This document shows positions 26,390 through 34,981 of a stretch of 64,000 nt of DNA, in pieces. A model generated the notes under the pieces. The model was not told the DNA's origin. It was given only the letters and a program-made list of their open reading frames with translations, and made no database searches. The DNA is from Dyadobacter luticola (GTDB taxonomy: Bacteria; Bacteroidota; Bacteroidia; Cytophagales; Spirosomataceae): assembly GCF_005860805.1 (NCBI RefSeq), contig NZ_VCEJ01000002.1:2278375-2342374 (forward strand), given 5' to 3'. The position numbers were made by a program, and so were the translations under genes. Within the stretch, counting starts at the first letter, position 1. Each line of letters opens with the position of its first letter.

Positions 26390-29107
26390 CTATTTGGTAA
26401 GAAATGTGATTGAAAACGGGACGAACAGCGCGCCTTTTGCATTGTCGTTTTTAAATACAAAAACCAGGTCGCTGACGCCCGATTGAGGCGAAATGGGTAC
26501 ATTGTACAGCTTCGGCGGCTTGCCGGAAGTCAATGCATTCGGGTCTGACGAAGGCTCGACAAATTCGGTCTTACCCAGCAGTTCACCGTCGGCGGTCCCT
26601 TTATGTACTTCAATAATTCCGCCCTGCGCATTGAGCTGCTCTTTCGGCGCGGCAATGACCATACTCAGCCCGGTTACATCAGTCAGGTCAATGTCTTTGA
26701 AAACCGCGGAAGTATTGGGCGTGGTGACAATCAGCAGGTTATTTTCGCCCATTTTAAACCGCATTGCATTTTTGGCCTCGTCCGCATTTCCAAAAAGCAG
26801 CGTCGGGCTCTTTAACGTCAATGTTTTCTCCGTCACCTGCGCAGGCATTCCGTTCGCACCATTGTCTTTATACGAAGCCATGATTTTGAAAACACCTTTA
26901 TTCGCATCAGCACCGTCGGGAATTTTTACAACTACCTCACCGGAAGGCGGTAACATTTGTGCAGGACCTTTTTCATTAGCCAAACTAAGAATGTATTTGA
27001 CCATCTGCCCAGCCTCCGGCAAACCGATCGAGGGATGCGCCGACATTGCCGTTTCGCCCCAAACACCTGCGCCGCCTTTGATAATTTTATCCGAAAGCGA
27101 AGCCACCGCACCATTGTCAGCCTTGTATTTCGCCGCCACATCAATAAATGCCGGCCCGATCGACTTTTTGTCCTGGAAATGACAAGCCTTGCAATCGCTT
27201 TTTTCAATTAACGCTTTTCCGGCCGTGAATGTGACCGGCGCTTCCTGGTGACCGCCCATATCGGCTTTTGGTTTGTCCTCAGCATCCTGGTAGGCGGCCG
27301 TGATCTTTACTTTTGAGGCGTCAATTTTCTTATTTTCAAGACTGCCGTCTTCCTGGTCGGACACATTTACCTTGTATTTCACCGGTTTATCAGGAAAAAA
27401 GAAGGTTTTGTTACCGCCCGTCAATTCCAGCGAAACCTGCGGCGGATCATTTCCAGCCTGGACGGTCATCGATTTCGAATCTTTCAAACCCTTCGAATCC
27501 GTTACCGTCAGCAGGACATTGTATGTCCCTTTTTTCTTGAATGTATAGGTCGGATTCGGCTCTGTGAGAATAACCGGGGTGCCGGCCTCAGAACTGATTT
27601 TCCACTGATACTGCAAGCTATCATTATCAAAATCTTTCGTGCCTTCCGACGACAATTTGACCGTGAAAGGCAGCGCTCCGGCACTTTTATCCGAAGCGGC
27701 TGCCACGAAGGGTTTGCGATTTCCACCATTGTACTCAATCCTGACCAATTTGGATTCGGGATTTCCCATAAACCAGCCCTGACCATATTCCAAAATGTAC
27801 AAATCACCATTTGGACCGAAAGCCATGTCGATCGGATGTTCCAGTTTCAGGTTGGGCAGGAAGCGCTCCATTTTAACGTAATCGCCTTTTGGACTGAGCG
27901 TTACCGCAATAATCCAATCACGCATCCACTCGTAAATGAAGAGTTTTTTGTTGTAATAATCCGGAAAAGCCCGTTTGGCATTTTTAAAACCATCATTGTA
28001 AAATACCGGCCCGGCCATCGCACTCCGGCCACCCGATCCGAAGAGCGGAAACCGCTTTATTTCAGCTGCCGTATACCACAAAAAGGCTTTTTGCGCTGGC
28101 GGCAGCTCTTTCAAACCTGTGTTATTAGGAGAATCATTGACCGGTTTTTCAGGATTAAATTTTTCACCCGACTTTTTCGTCTCAAAATCATAGTTCCAGT
28201 AAGCTTTATTGTCCCCGACAAAATACGGCCAGCCAAAATTTCCAGCCTTCCTCGCCTGCCCGAATTCATCCTCCGCAGCCGGCCCTAACCCACTGGAATC
28301 CTTGCCTGCATCAGGCCCCACGTCGCCCCAGTACAGGTAACCCGACTTTTTATCGACTGAAATGCGGTACGGATTCCGGTGGCCCATCGTGTAAATTTCC
28401 GGGCGGGTTTGCGGCGTGCCTTTTGCGAACAAGTTGCCTTCCGGAATTGTATAGGAGCCGTCAGCCTCAGGGTGAATGCGCAGGATTTTGCCGCGGAGAT
28501 CATTGGTGTTTCCTGACGATTTCTGGGCATCAAAAGGACTTCTTCCCGGACGCTCGTCGATCGGCGCGTAACCATCAGAAGCGCGTGGACTGGTATTATC
28601 ACCGGTGGACAAATACAAATTCCCTTGCGCATCCCAATCGATGGAACCGCCTGTGTGACAGCAGTTATCCCGCTGAACCGGAATTTTCAGGATCACTTTT
28701 TTGGAATTCAGATCGAGCGTATTTCCTTTCAGCTCATATCTTGCCAGAATGTTTTCGGGGGTCGTGCCGGCGGGAGAATAGTAGAAATACACCCAATGAT
28801 TTTTGGTAAAATCCGGGTCAATGTTCACGCCCAGCAGGCCATCTTCCGCCTCCGAATTGTCGGTATATTTCGTACTGACCGGTATAGTCGCTATCACCGA
28901 CGTCTTTTTAGCCACAGGACTATACAGTTTCACTACCCCATGCCGCTCGATAAAAAGCACCCGCTCATCCGGCAAAATCGCCATTTCCAGCGGCTCGTTG
29001 AGATTTTCGGTGAGGACAACTTTTTGAAAACGGTTCTCCTCGGGCACTTGTGCGGCGAGATGTAGGGAGATCAAAAAAAGTAGGATGCAAGTATAGGTTT
29101 GTTTCAT
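26390..29107 (-). CDS. PQQ-type sugar dehydrogenase with PKD and cytochrome c domains
   Basis: This 905-residue secreted protein starts with a signal peptide (CILLFLISLHLAAQ). Residues 25-470 form the glucose/sorbosone dehydrogenase propeller: NEPLEMAILPDERVLF, DGLLGVNIDPDF, CCHTGGSIDWD, GHRNPYR and GNFGWP are typical. A PKD-type domain follows (about 485-570, KGTYNVLLTVTDSKG). A cytochrome c domain has Cys639, Cys642 and His643 in CKACH and the distal WGETAMSAHP segment. The last 150 residues look like a beta-sandwich that may bind carbohydrate. I chose the ATG at 29107, since an upstream GTG start would translate through the dispersed repeat at 29137-29173. The presumed role is periplasmic sugar oxidation with electron transfer to heme. 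Confidence 0.88.
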   Translation of the reverse strand: MKQTYTCILLFLISLHLAAQVPEENRFQKVVLTENLNEPLEMAILPDERVLFIERHGVVKLYSPVAKKTSVIATIPVSTKYTDNSEAEDGLLGVNIDPDFTKNHWVYFYYSPAGTTPENILARYELKGNTLDLNSKKVILKIPVQRDNCCHTGGSIDWDAQGNLYLSTGDNTSPRASDGYAPIDERPGRSPFDAQKSSGNTNDLRGKILRIHPEADGSYTIPEGNLFAKGTPQTRPEIYTMGHRNPYRISVDKKSGYLYWGDVGPDAGKDSSGLGPAAEDEFGQARKAGNFGWPYFVGDNKAYWNYDFETKKSGEKFNPEKPVNDSPNNTGLKELPPAQKAFLWYTAAEIKRFPLFGSGGRSAMAGPVFYNDGFKNAKRAFPDYYNKKLFIYEWMRDWIIAVTLSPKGDYVKMERFLPNLKLEHPIDMAFGPNGDLYILEYGQGWFMGNPESKLVRIEYNGGNRKPFVAAASDKSAGALPFTVKLSSEGTKDFDNDSLQYQWKISSEAGTPVILTEPNPTYTFKKKGTYNVLLTVTDSKGLKDSKSMTVQAGNDPPQVSLELTGGNKTFFFPDKPVKYKVNVSDQEDGSLENKKIDASKVKITAAYQDAEDKPKADMGGHQEAPVTFTAGKALIEKSDCKACHFQDKKSIGPAFIDVAAKYKADNGAVASLSDKIIKGGAGVWGETAMSAHPSIGLPEAGQMVKYILSLANEKGPAQMLPPSGEVVVKIPDGADANKGVFKIMASYKDNGANGMPAQVTEKTLTLKSPTLLFGNADEAKNAMRFKMGENNLLIVTTPNTSAVFKDIDLTDVTGLSMVIAAPKEQLNAQGGIIEVHKGTADGELLGKTEFVEPSSDPNALTSGKPPKLYNVPISPQSGVSDLVFVFKNDNAKGALFVPFSITFLTK

Positions 29108-29136
29108 ATAGGATTGGTTTATTGTAGTTGTCGTGC

Positions 29137-29173
29137 TTCGACCGCCCGGCGGCCCGGTCCGCTCAGCATGACA
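29137..29173. repeat. Second copy of the 37-bp dispersed intergenic repeat
   Basis: These 37 bases match 19144-19180 at 33 positions, in the same orientation. The GC-rich core CGGTCCGCTCAG is identical. This copy lies in the divergent promoter region between the dehydrogenase gene and the NUDIX-type regulator, without the left arm seen in the other copy. Confidence 0.7.
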
Positions 29174-29290
29174 TGAAATTAAATGACATATTCCAATAAA
29201 AAATTGAAATAATTCTTTCACAATGATAAAACAAAAATATCATTGTGTAAAATTTACGCATTGATATTTTTTGACAACGCTTAGTGATAA

Positions 29291-30055
29291 ATGGATCAGG
29301 ATTTAAAAGCTTATTTTGCCAAAACCCTCGCCGAAGTATCGATTGACTGCGTAATCTTCGGCTTTCACGCCGGAGAACTAAAAGTGCTGCTGTTGCGCTG
29401 GAAAGAAACGGATGGTTGGAGCCTGCCTGGCGGACGGATTTTCAAGGAAGAATCACTCAATGCTGCGGCGGTGCGGATCTTGCAGGAGCGGACAGGCCTG
29501 ACGGAGATTTTTCTGCACCAATATTACACATTCGGAGATACCAACCGGAACACGCATTTCACCGAAATGGAGCTTTTGGAGCGATTGGAGGGATTTTTTG
29601 GTAAAGGAATATTTGACGAACTGCTGCACAACCGGGTAGTATCTGTCGGCTATTTTGCGCTGGTTGAATTCGCTTTGGTACAGGCCACGCCCGACTGGTT
29701 CACCGACGAATGCCGCTGGTGGAACATCGCCGACGTCCCAAACTTACTTTTCGATCACAATGATATGATCACCAGTGCATTACAGGCTTTGCGCCAGCAG
29801 ATACGCAACCAGCCGATAGGTTACGATTTGCTTCCCGAAAAGTTTACCATGCCGGAACTCCAAAAGCTATACGAAACGATTTTGGACAAACAATTTGATC
29901 GAAGGAATTTTCAGAAGTTATTGATGAGCTACGACATTCTCGAAAAGTTGGACGAAAAGCGTGTCGGGGTGGCCAATAAGTCGCCGTTTTTATATCGGTT
30001 TGATAAGCAGAAGTACGAGAAGGCGATACATTCGGGGATTTCTTTTTCGATGTGA
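29291..30055 (+). CDS. NUDIX-domain transcriptional regulator of the NrtR type
   Basis: This 254-residue protein has a NUDIX fold (about 10-145) and a C-terminal winged helix (about 165-250, with FTMPELQKLYETILDKQFDRRNFQK). The NUDIX box begins GGRIFKEE but continues VRILQERTGL, so the REUxEE glutamates are partly lost (R-I-L and E-R), which fits ligand binding rather than hydrolysis. Proteins of this group in Bacteroidota control sugar catabolic genes. It is divergent from the PQQ-type dehydrogenase operon and is its likely regulator. Confidence 0.88.
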   Translation: MDQDLKAYFAKTLAEVSIDCVIFGFHAGELKVLLLRWKETDGWSLPGGRIFKEESLNAAAVRILQERTGLTEIFLHQYYTFGDTNRNTHFTEMELLERLEGFFGKGIFDELLHNRVVSVGYFALVEFALVQATPDWFTDECRWWNIADVPNLLFDHNDMITSALQALRQQIRNQPIGYDLLPEKFTMPELQKLYETILDKQFDRRNFQKLLMSYDILEKLDEKRVGVANKSPFLYRFDKQKYEKAIHSGISFSM

Positions 30056-30085
30056 GGAAAACGCATTTTGTTATGCGCTTCCCTC
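30054..30085. terminator. Hairpin between convergent genes
   Basis: Thirteen-base arms (GAGGAAAACGCAT and ATGCGCTTCCCTC) pair with a few mismatches around a six-base loop, starting at the stop of the NUDIX-type regulator and ending nine bases before the stop of the facing monooxygenase gene. A two-way terminator is likely. Confidence 0.5.
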
Positions 30086-30093
30086 AGCATTAA

Positions 30094-31128
30094 TCACTTA
30101 TGCAATGCTTTCCGCACTGCCGGAGCCACTTTATCACCAAAAAGCTCGATAGATTTCATCAAATCAGCATGCGTCGGAGCACCCACGTCGCAATGCAGCA
30201 GGAAGCGGGTGAGGCCGAACATTTCCTGATTTTGCAGGATTTTCTCCGTCACTTCCGACGGGTCGCCGACGAATAACGCTCCGTCGCTGCTGCGGCCACC
30301 TTCGAATTGTCCGCGCGTGTAGGGCGCCCAGCCGCGGCTACGACCGACACGATCCATTTGAGAAGCGTAATTCGGGAAATATTTATCGGCCAGTGCGCGG
30401 CTGTCCTCCCCTACCAAGCCATGTGAGTGCGTCGCCAGCTGCATTTTGGCTGGATCGTGGCCTGCGTTGAGGTATTCTGTTTTGTATAATTCAAAAAACG
30501 GCTGGAACTGTGACGGTCTGCCGCCGATGATGGCAATGATCAGCGGAAAGCCCAGTTTCGCCGCACGTACTACCGACGCTGGTGTCCCTCCGACGGCGAT
30601 CCAGATATCCAGCTTACCACTGGCGGGGCGGGGCAAAACCTCCTGTTTGTCCAAAGCAGCGCGGTATTTTCCTTTCCAGCTGATCGTTTCTGTTTCGTTG
30701 ATTTGTTTCAGCAAGTCCAGTTTTTCGGAAAACAAACCATTATAATCGTTCAAATCGTACCCGAAAAGCGGGAAGGATTCAATAAAGCTGCCGCGGCCCA
30801 CGGTGATTTCGGCGCGACCATTTGAAAGCAGGTCCACAGTCGAAAAATTCTGGTATACCCGCACCGGATCATTGGAACTCAGTACCGTTACGGAGCTGGT
30901 CAGCTTGATTCTTCTGGTAACCGAGGCGGCCGCAGCAAGAATTATTTCCGGACTTGAAACCGCGAAATCGGGCCGGTGATGTTCGCCGATCCCAAACACG
31001 TCCAACCCAACTTCATCTGCCAGCTTGATTTCTTCCAGCATATCCTGCAAACGCTGCTGCGACGATTGAAACGATTTTGTAGCCGCATCAAACCCCAAAT
31101 CCCCAAACATACTTATTCCTAATTCCAT
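30094..31128 (-). CDS. Luciferase-like flavin-dependent monooxygenase
   Basis: This 344-residue protein is a bacterial luciferase-type TIM barrel. Family signatures are visible: LADEVGLDVFGIGEHHRPDF near 36-55, KLTSSVTVLSSNDPVRVYQ near 75-95, and GRAEITVGRG near 103-112 for FMN binding. Such enzymes use reduced FMN and oxygen to oxidise aldehydes, alkanes, sulfonates or other compounds; the substrate here is unknown. It is divergent from the LytS-like kinase gene and convergent with the NUDIX-type regulator. Confidence 0.92.
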   Translation of the reverse strand: MELGISMFGDLGFDAATKSFQSSQQRLQDMLEEIKLADEVGLDVFGIGEHHRPDFAVSSPEIILAAAASVTRRIKLTSSVTVLSSNDPVRVYQNFSTVDLLSNGRAEITVGRGSFIESFPLFGYDLNDYNGLFSEKLDLLKQINETETISWKGKYRAALDKQEVLPRPASGKLDIWIAVGGTPASVVRAAKLGFPLIIAIIGGRPSQFQPFFELYKTEYLNAGHDPAKMQLATHSHGLVGEDSRALADKYFPNYASQMDRVGRSRGWAPYTRGQFEGGRSSDGALFVGDPSEVTEKILQNQEMFGLTRFLLHCDVGAPTHADLMKSIELFGDKVAPAVRKALHK

Positions 31129-31243
31129 GATTTTTTCAGTGATCGATTGATAGTAGGGAAAGATGAGTTTGGGCTGAGAAAGTTCCCACGGGTGAGAGGC
31201 TGTGCGGGACGCGTCCTTCTGAAAACCAGGAATATCTTTACAT

Positions 31244-32356
31244 TTGAAAAAAAGACACCCAATCCCAATGCGACCTTATATTTTTGGTCAGAAATGGTTG
31301 CTTGGTTTTGCCCTGGCGCTCATTTATATTCCTTTGCGGACTTACATTAATGTTCCGGAGCATATCTGGGAGATTACATTTAAGAAATTCCCGCTCTTTT
31401 GTATGGAAATCGTTATCAGCACGATCTTCTACACAAGCTGGATCTATCTGGTTGACTGGGGTTTACAGAAACTGGCCAAGTTGACCCATACTGAAAACTC
31501 GCTCGAATTCAAGCTTTCCAACCAGCTTATTACCCTGGTGCCAGCCATCCTGATGGCCATTTTATTTAACATGATATTGAGCTACACCTGGCGCATGATG
31601 GACCATTTTTGGAGTCATTTACCGCCCAGAAGCCACCTACCTTCCCCGCGTCCCGCAATCTGGCTCATCTGGAAACGTGCCAATGAAGCATTGACCATCC
31701 TTGCTTTGATTGCGGCTTACTATCTCTGCGTCAACAACCAGGTGCAGGAAAAGCTGAAAAAGCTGCTCCTCGACTCTGAAAAGCTGGAAAAGGAAAATAT
31801 GAGCGCCCGGTTCTTAGCATTAAAAAACCAGATCAGCCCCCATTTTTTGTTCAACAACCTCAGTGTGCTTTCTTCACTCGTCGAGTCGCGGCCGGAGAAA
31901 TCCAGCGAGTTTATCCAGCAGCTTTCACTGGCTTACCGGTACATTCTAGAACAGGCTGAACTTCACCGGATTAGTTTAAAAGAGGAGATCAAATTTCTGG
32001 AAACTTACACGTATTTGCTGCGAACGAGATTTAAGGATAAGGTAGAAATTGCCGTGCAATTGACGCCGGAAGATCTCGAACGTTACTCGGTGATTCCGCT
32101 CACTTTGCAACTTTTGATCGAAAATGCGGTAAAGCATAATACCATGTCGGTCAACAATCCGCTCGCAGTCAGTATTTCAATTATTGAGGGTATGCTGGTA
32201 GTGAGTAACCCGCTGCAATTGAGGAAATTGGACGAGCCGACGACGGGGCTGGGTTTGAAAAACATTATAAACCGCTACAAGCTGCTGCTCGACAAACAGG
32301 TGGTGATTGATAAAACGGGCGGCTTTTTTATTGTAAAAATTCCATTGATACCATGA
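31244..32356 (+). CDS. LytS/YehU-type sensor histidine kinase
   Basis: This 370-residue kinase has four predicted transmembrane helices in residues 15-170 and then a His_kinase domain: His200 in QISPHFLFNNL, followed by the HATPase part with LLIENAVKHN (near 290) and GLGLKNI (near 340). There is no separate periplasmic sensor. Its last four bases overlap the start of the LytTR regulator gene (ATGA), so the pair is co-translated. ATG at 31268 is an alternative start. Confidence 0.93.
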   Translation: MKKRHPIPMRPYIFGQKWLLGFALALIYIPLRTYINVPEHIWEITFKKFPLFCMEIVISTIFYTSWIYLVDWGLQKLAKLTHTENSLEFKLSNQLITLVPAILMAILFNMILSYTWRMMDHFWSHLPPRSHLPSPRPAIWLIWKRANEALTILALIAAYYLCVNNQVQEKLKKLLLDSEKLEKENMSARFLALKNQISPHFLFNNLSVLSSLVESRPEKSSEFIQQLSLAYRYILEQAELHRISLKEEIKFLETYTYLLRTRFKDKVEIAVQLTPEDLERYSVIPLTLQLLIENAVKHNTMSVNNPLAVSISIIEGMLVVSNPLQLRKLDEPTTGLGLKNIINRYKLLLDKQVVIDKTGGFFIVKIPLIP

Positions 32357-33120
32357 ATGTGCTGATCGTTGAAGACGAGGAATTAAGTGCCGAGCGGCTG
32401 CAAAACCTGATCCTGGGCATCGATCCGACCATCTGCGTCCTGGCGAGCATTCCTTCGGCATTTGAAGCGATTGCCTACCTGCAAAACCCAGCGAATATTC
32501 AGCCAGACCTCATTTTCCTCGACATTCACCTGGAAGACGATAACGGTTTCAAGATCATTGAAAGCCTGGATTTGCTGATTCCGATCATTTTCACGACTGC
32601 TTTCGACGATTATATGCAGAGGGCATTCAAGGCACACAGCATCGATTATCTCCTGAAACCCATCAACCCGCTCGAATTACAGGCATCTATATCAAAATTC
32701 AAAAGATTGCAACCTCAGCAGCAGACACTTAGCGAGACGACACTCGCTGAAATCTTGCCTGCATTAGCACCAGCGAACAAGTATAAAGACCGTTTTCTGG
32801 CGACGGCCGGCTCCCGGATTTTCAGTTTCAAAACCTCAGAGATCAGTTATTTCACGATCGAGGAAAGGGCTACATTTCTCCGCTTGTTCGACGGGCGACA
32901 TTTTGCTGTGGAATACAGTCTCGAAAAACTCACGCAGCTACTCGACCCCGCCGACTTCTTCCGCGTCAACCGTACCCTTTTGATTTCTATGAATGCGATC
33001 CGCGACATTCACGCCATTTCGGCCGGGAAGCTTAAAATTGACCTGAATCCAGCTATGTCACAGGATGTTTTCGTCAGCTCCGACCGCATCACCGAATTCA
33101 AAAACTGGCTAGGCAAGTAA
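32353..33120 (+). CDS. LytTR-family response regulator
   Basis: This 255-residue protein has a receiver domain (1-115) with Asp57 in FLDIHLEDDNG and Lys102 in YLLKPI, and a LytTR DNA-binding domain (about 155-253) with the FRVNRTLLIS motif around 218-228. The upstream LytS-like kinase should phosphorylate it. The pair is isolated from other genes, so its targets are not apparent; LytTR proteins often bind direct repeats upstream of genes on their own chromosome. Confidence 0.94.
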   Translation: MNVLIVEDEELSAERLQNLILGIDPTICVLASIPSAFEAIAYLQNPANIQPDLIFLDIHLEDDNGFKIIESLDLLIPIIFTTAFDDYMQRAFKAHSIDYLLKPINPLELQASISKFKRLQPQQQTLSETTLAEILPALAPANKYKDRFLATAGSRIFSFKTSEISYFTIEERATFLRLFDGRHFAVEYSLEKLTQLLDPADFFRVNRTLLISMNAIRDIHAISAGKLKIDLNPAMSQDVFVSSDRITEFKNWLGK

Positions 33121-33146
33121 CCTGGCTTTTACTTCCACCCTAGAAA

Positions 33147-33176
33147 AAGGCCTTTCCGACTCGGAAATTCGGCCTT
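33147..33176 (+). terminator. Hairpin after the LytTR gene
   Basis: A compound stem (AAGGCC / GGCCTT with TTTCCG / CGGAAA inside) lies 27 bases after the LytTR stop. It lacks a clear T tract, so a terminator role is moderately supported. Confidence 0.4.
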
Positions 33177-33242
33177 CCGCTATTTAAAATTTCGATTGAC
33201 GGGTTGATTTTTAAAATTGGTAGTGAAGAAATCCATGTCACT

Positions 33243-34025
33243 ATGTCAACAATCCAGTTTAATGCCCGCAAGAAATTTCATCTGCTGCAAGCCAAAACCA
33301 GGAATTGGGAGACCAAACCGGAACATCTCGAACATTACAGGATCATTTTTGTCATGTCCGGGGAAGGAAATTTTATCCTGGCCGATCAGATCAGAAATTA
33401 TGCGCGGCACGGGATTATTTTCCTGAAACCCGGGCAGCGGGTCATTTTTCAGGAGGACAGGGAGACAGAGGTTTTTATGATCGCTTTTGACACTTATCTC
33501 GCAGAAGATTTTCAAAGAAAAAAAGCTTATACGCCTGATTTTGCGGATACCTATAAGCAGGCCGAAAATCTTTGCAATGCGCCCCGACTGATCCAGGGCA
33601 AGGCGCTTCAAAATGAGCACGATGAACAAATGATCAATTATCTGATCAGTCAAATGTCATTTGAAGTGATCCAGCGGTCGGTTTCACATGTGAAATTGAT
33701 CCAGGGAAGCGTCGATTTGTTTGTGACGATTTTGGCGCGTAACAATTTTGCCAGTAAGAAAATCGACGAAAAAGCTTCCCAGCAAACCGTGGCCGACGGC
33801 ATGATCGAGTACCTCCGCCAGGAGCTTCACCAGAACAAAAGTATCCGCATACCTGAGCTGCTGATGCGCTTTAACATTTCGGAAGAAGCTGCTAATCTGT
33901 GCATTATGAATAAAACCGGCATGTCACTTCGGAATTTTATTTTTAAATACAAAGCAGATTTATTTAAAAGCAGGATGCTGAAAATTGACGTGCTGGAATT
34001 GTCGCCATACCTGCGGCCACATTAA
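33243..34025 (+). CDS. AraC-type regulator lacking the second helix-turn-helix
   Basis: This 260-residue protein has an AraC-type cupin sensor domain (about 20-130, with LEHYRIIFVMSGEGNFIL and RHGIIFLKPGQRV) and a DNA-binding part that begins at about 195. Only the first helix-turn-helix is present (IPELLMRFNISEEAANLCIMNKTGM). The protein stops about 15 residues into what should be the second motif, ending SPYLRPH. A typical AraC domain is about 100 residues; here about 65. I found no continuation in other frames before the next gene. I chose the ATG at 33243 over a TTG at 33204. Confidence 0.75.
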   Translation: MSTIQFNARKKFHLLQAKTRNWETKPEHLEHYRIIFVMSGEGNFILADQIRNYARHGIIFLKPGQRVIFQEDRETEVFMIAFDTYLAEDFQRKKAYTPDFADTYKQAENLCNAPRLIQGKALQNEHDEQMINYLISQMSFEVIQRSVSHVKLIQGSVDLFVTILARNNFASKKIDEKASQQTVADGMIEYLRQELHQNKSIRIPELLMRFNISEEAANLCIMNKTGMSLRNFIFKYKADLFKSRMLKIDVLELSPYLRPH

Positions 34026-34097
34026 AATTCAGATTCGCTGCGAAAAAGGATTTTTTATCTTTGCAAAAAACGGTGCATTCGTTTCGAAATCAGAGAT

Positions 34098-34901
34098 ATG
34101 CAAATCGTCCCGTCGCCTTCTCTCACCAATCTGGTCAGACATTTCCTGATCATTGAAACCGATTTAACGCAAAGACTACGCATTTTTTCGGACGGAAATA
34201 CCGGCATCGTCTTCAACTACGGCGACCCGCTCCTGCACGAAAATCCACTTAACGGTGAAAAATCACTGCTTCCCCAAAGTTTTCTATACGGCCAGCTCGA
34301 CCAGTACCAGCATGTTTTATCGACTGGAAAAGTACGTTTACTGGCTGTGGTACTGCATTCTCAAAGTCTTTCAGCCATACTGAGTATACCTGCTTCCGAA
34401 CTAAAAAATCAGCTGCTTGATTTGAAATATTTCTTCGGGAATGATGCAGAAAACATTCCTGAGAAAATTTTTGCAGCCGATCATGTTGCAGAGAAATGTG
34501 CAGTGGTTGAGCATTTTCTAATACAGCAAGTTCAAAATACCTATATCGAAAAATCAGTGGCTGGCCGGGCTGTTCAATTGATTCACCAGCATCATGGAAA
34601 TTTACCTGTCTCGCAGTTAATGAACGAGTTACAAGTCGGTGAAAGAACATTGCAGCGGATTTTTGACGCGCAGATCGGACTTTCACCGAAGCGGTATTCG
34701 GGCGTGATTCGTATGCAAAAGTTTTTGAAATTACTCCGCAAAACCTCGCCAGGAGCGCACATTGTAGATCCGGTTTTTGAATGTGGATTTTACGATCACG
34801 CGCATTTGATCCGGGAAATGAAGCAGCTTTCGGGCATTACGCCGCGTCAATATCTCGGTCAGAAAATGCTGGCGGCCAATTTTTTTCAGATACCTGCCTG
34901 A
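34098..34901 (+). CDS. AraC-family transcriptional regulator
   Basis: This 267-residue regulator has an N-terminal sensor domain of the kind often found in Bacteroidota (DGNTGIVFNYGDP; about 10-130) and a full AraC DNA-binding domain (about 158-255). Both helix-turn-helix motifs are present: VSQLMNELQVGERTLQRIF and IVDPVFECGFYDHAHLIREMK, ending with GITPRQYL. It lies 80 bp upstream of the nitrilase-like gene and may control it. The effector is unknown. Confidence 0.92.
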   Translation: MQIVPSPSLTNLVRHFLIIETDLTQRLRIFSDGNTGIVFNYGDPLLHENPLNGEKSLLPQSFLYGQLDQYQHVLSTGKVRLLAVVLHSQSLSAILSIPASELKNQLLDLKYFFGNDAENIPEKIFAADHVAEKCAVVEHFLIQQVQNTYIEKSVAGRAVQLIHQHHGNLPVSQLMNELQVGERTLQRIFDAQIGLSPKRYSGVIRMQKFLKLLRKTSPGAHIVDPVFECGFYDHAHLIREMKQLSGITPRQYLGQKMLAANFFQIPA

Positions 34902-34981
34902 AAATGAATTCGTGACGGGTTTGTACAATTTTGGTAAAGCTTCAAGACCTAATTTTGAGGCGCTACCAAAAAAATTCAGTC

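Noticed and set aside
29108..29221. A 38-residue N-terminal extension of the PQQ-type dehydrogenase from a GTG start.
   Set aside because: The extension would translate through the dispersed repeat and spoil the signal peptide; the ATG at 29107 is better.
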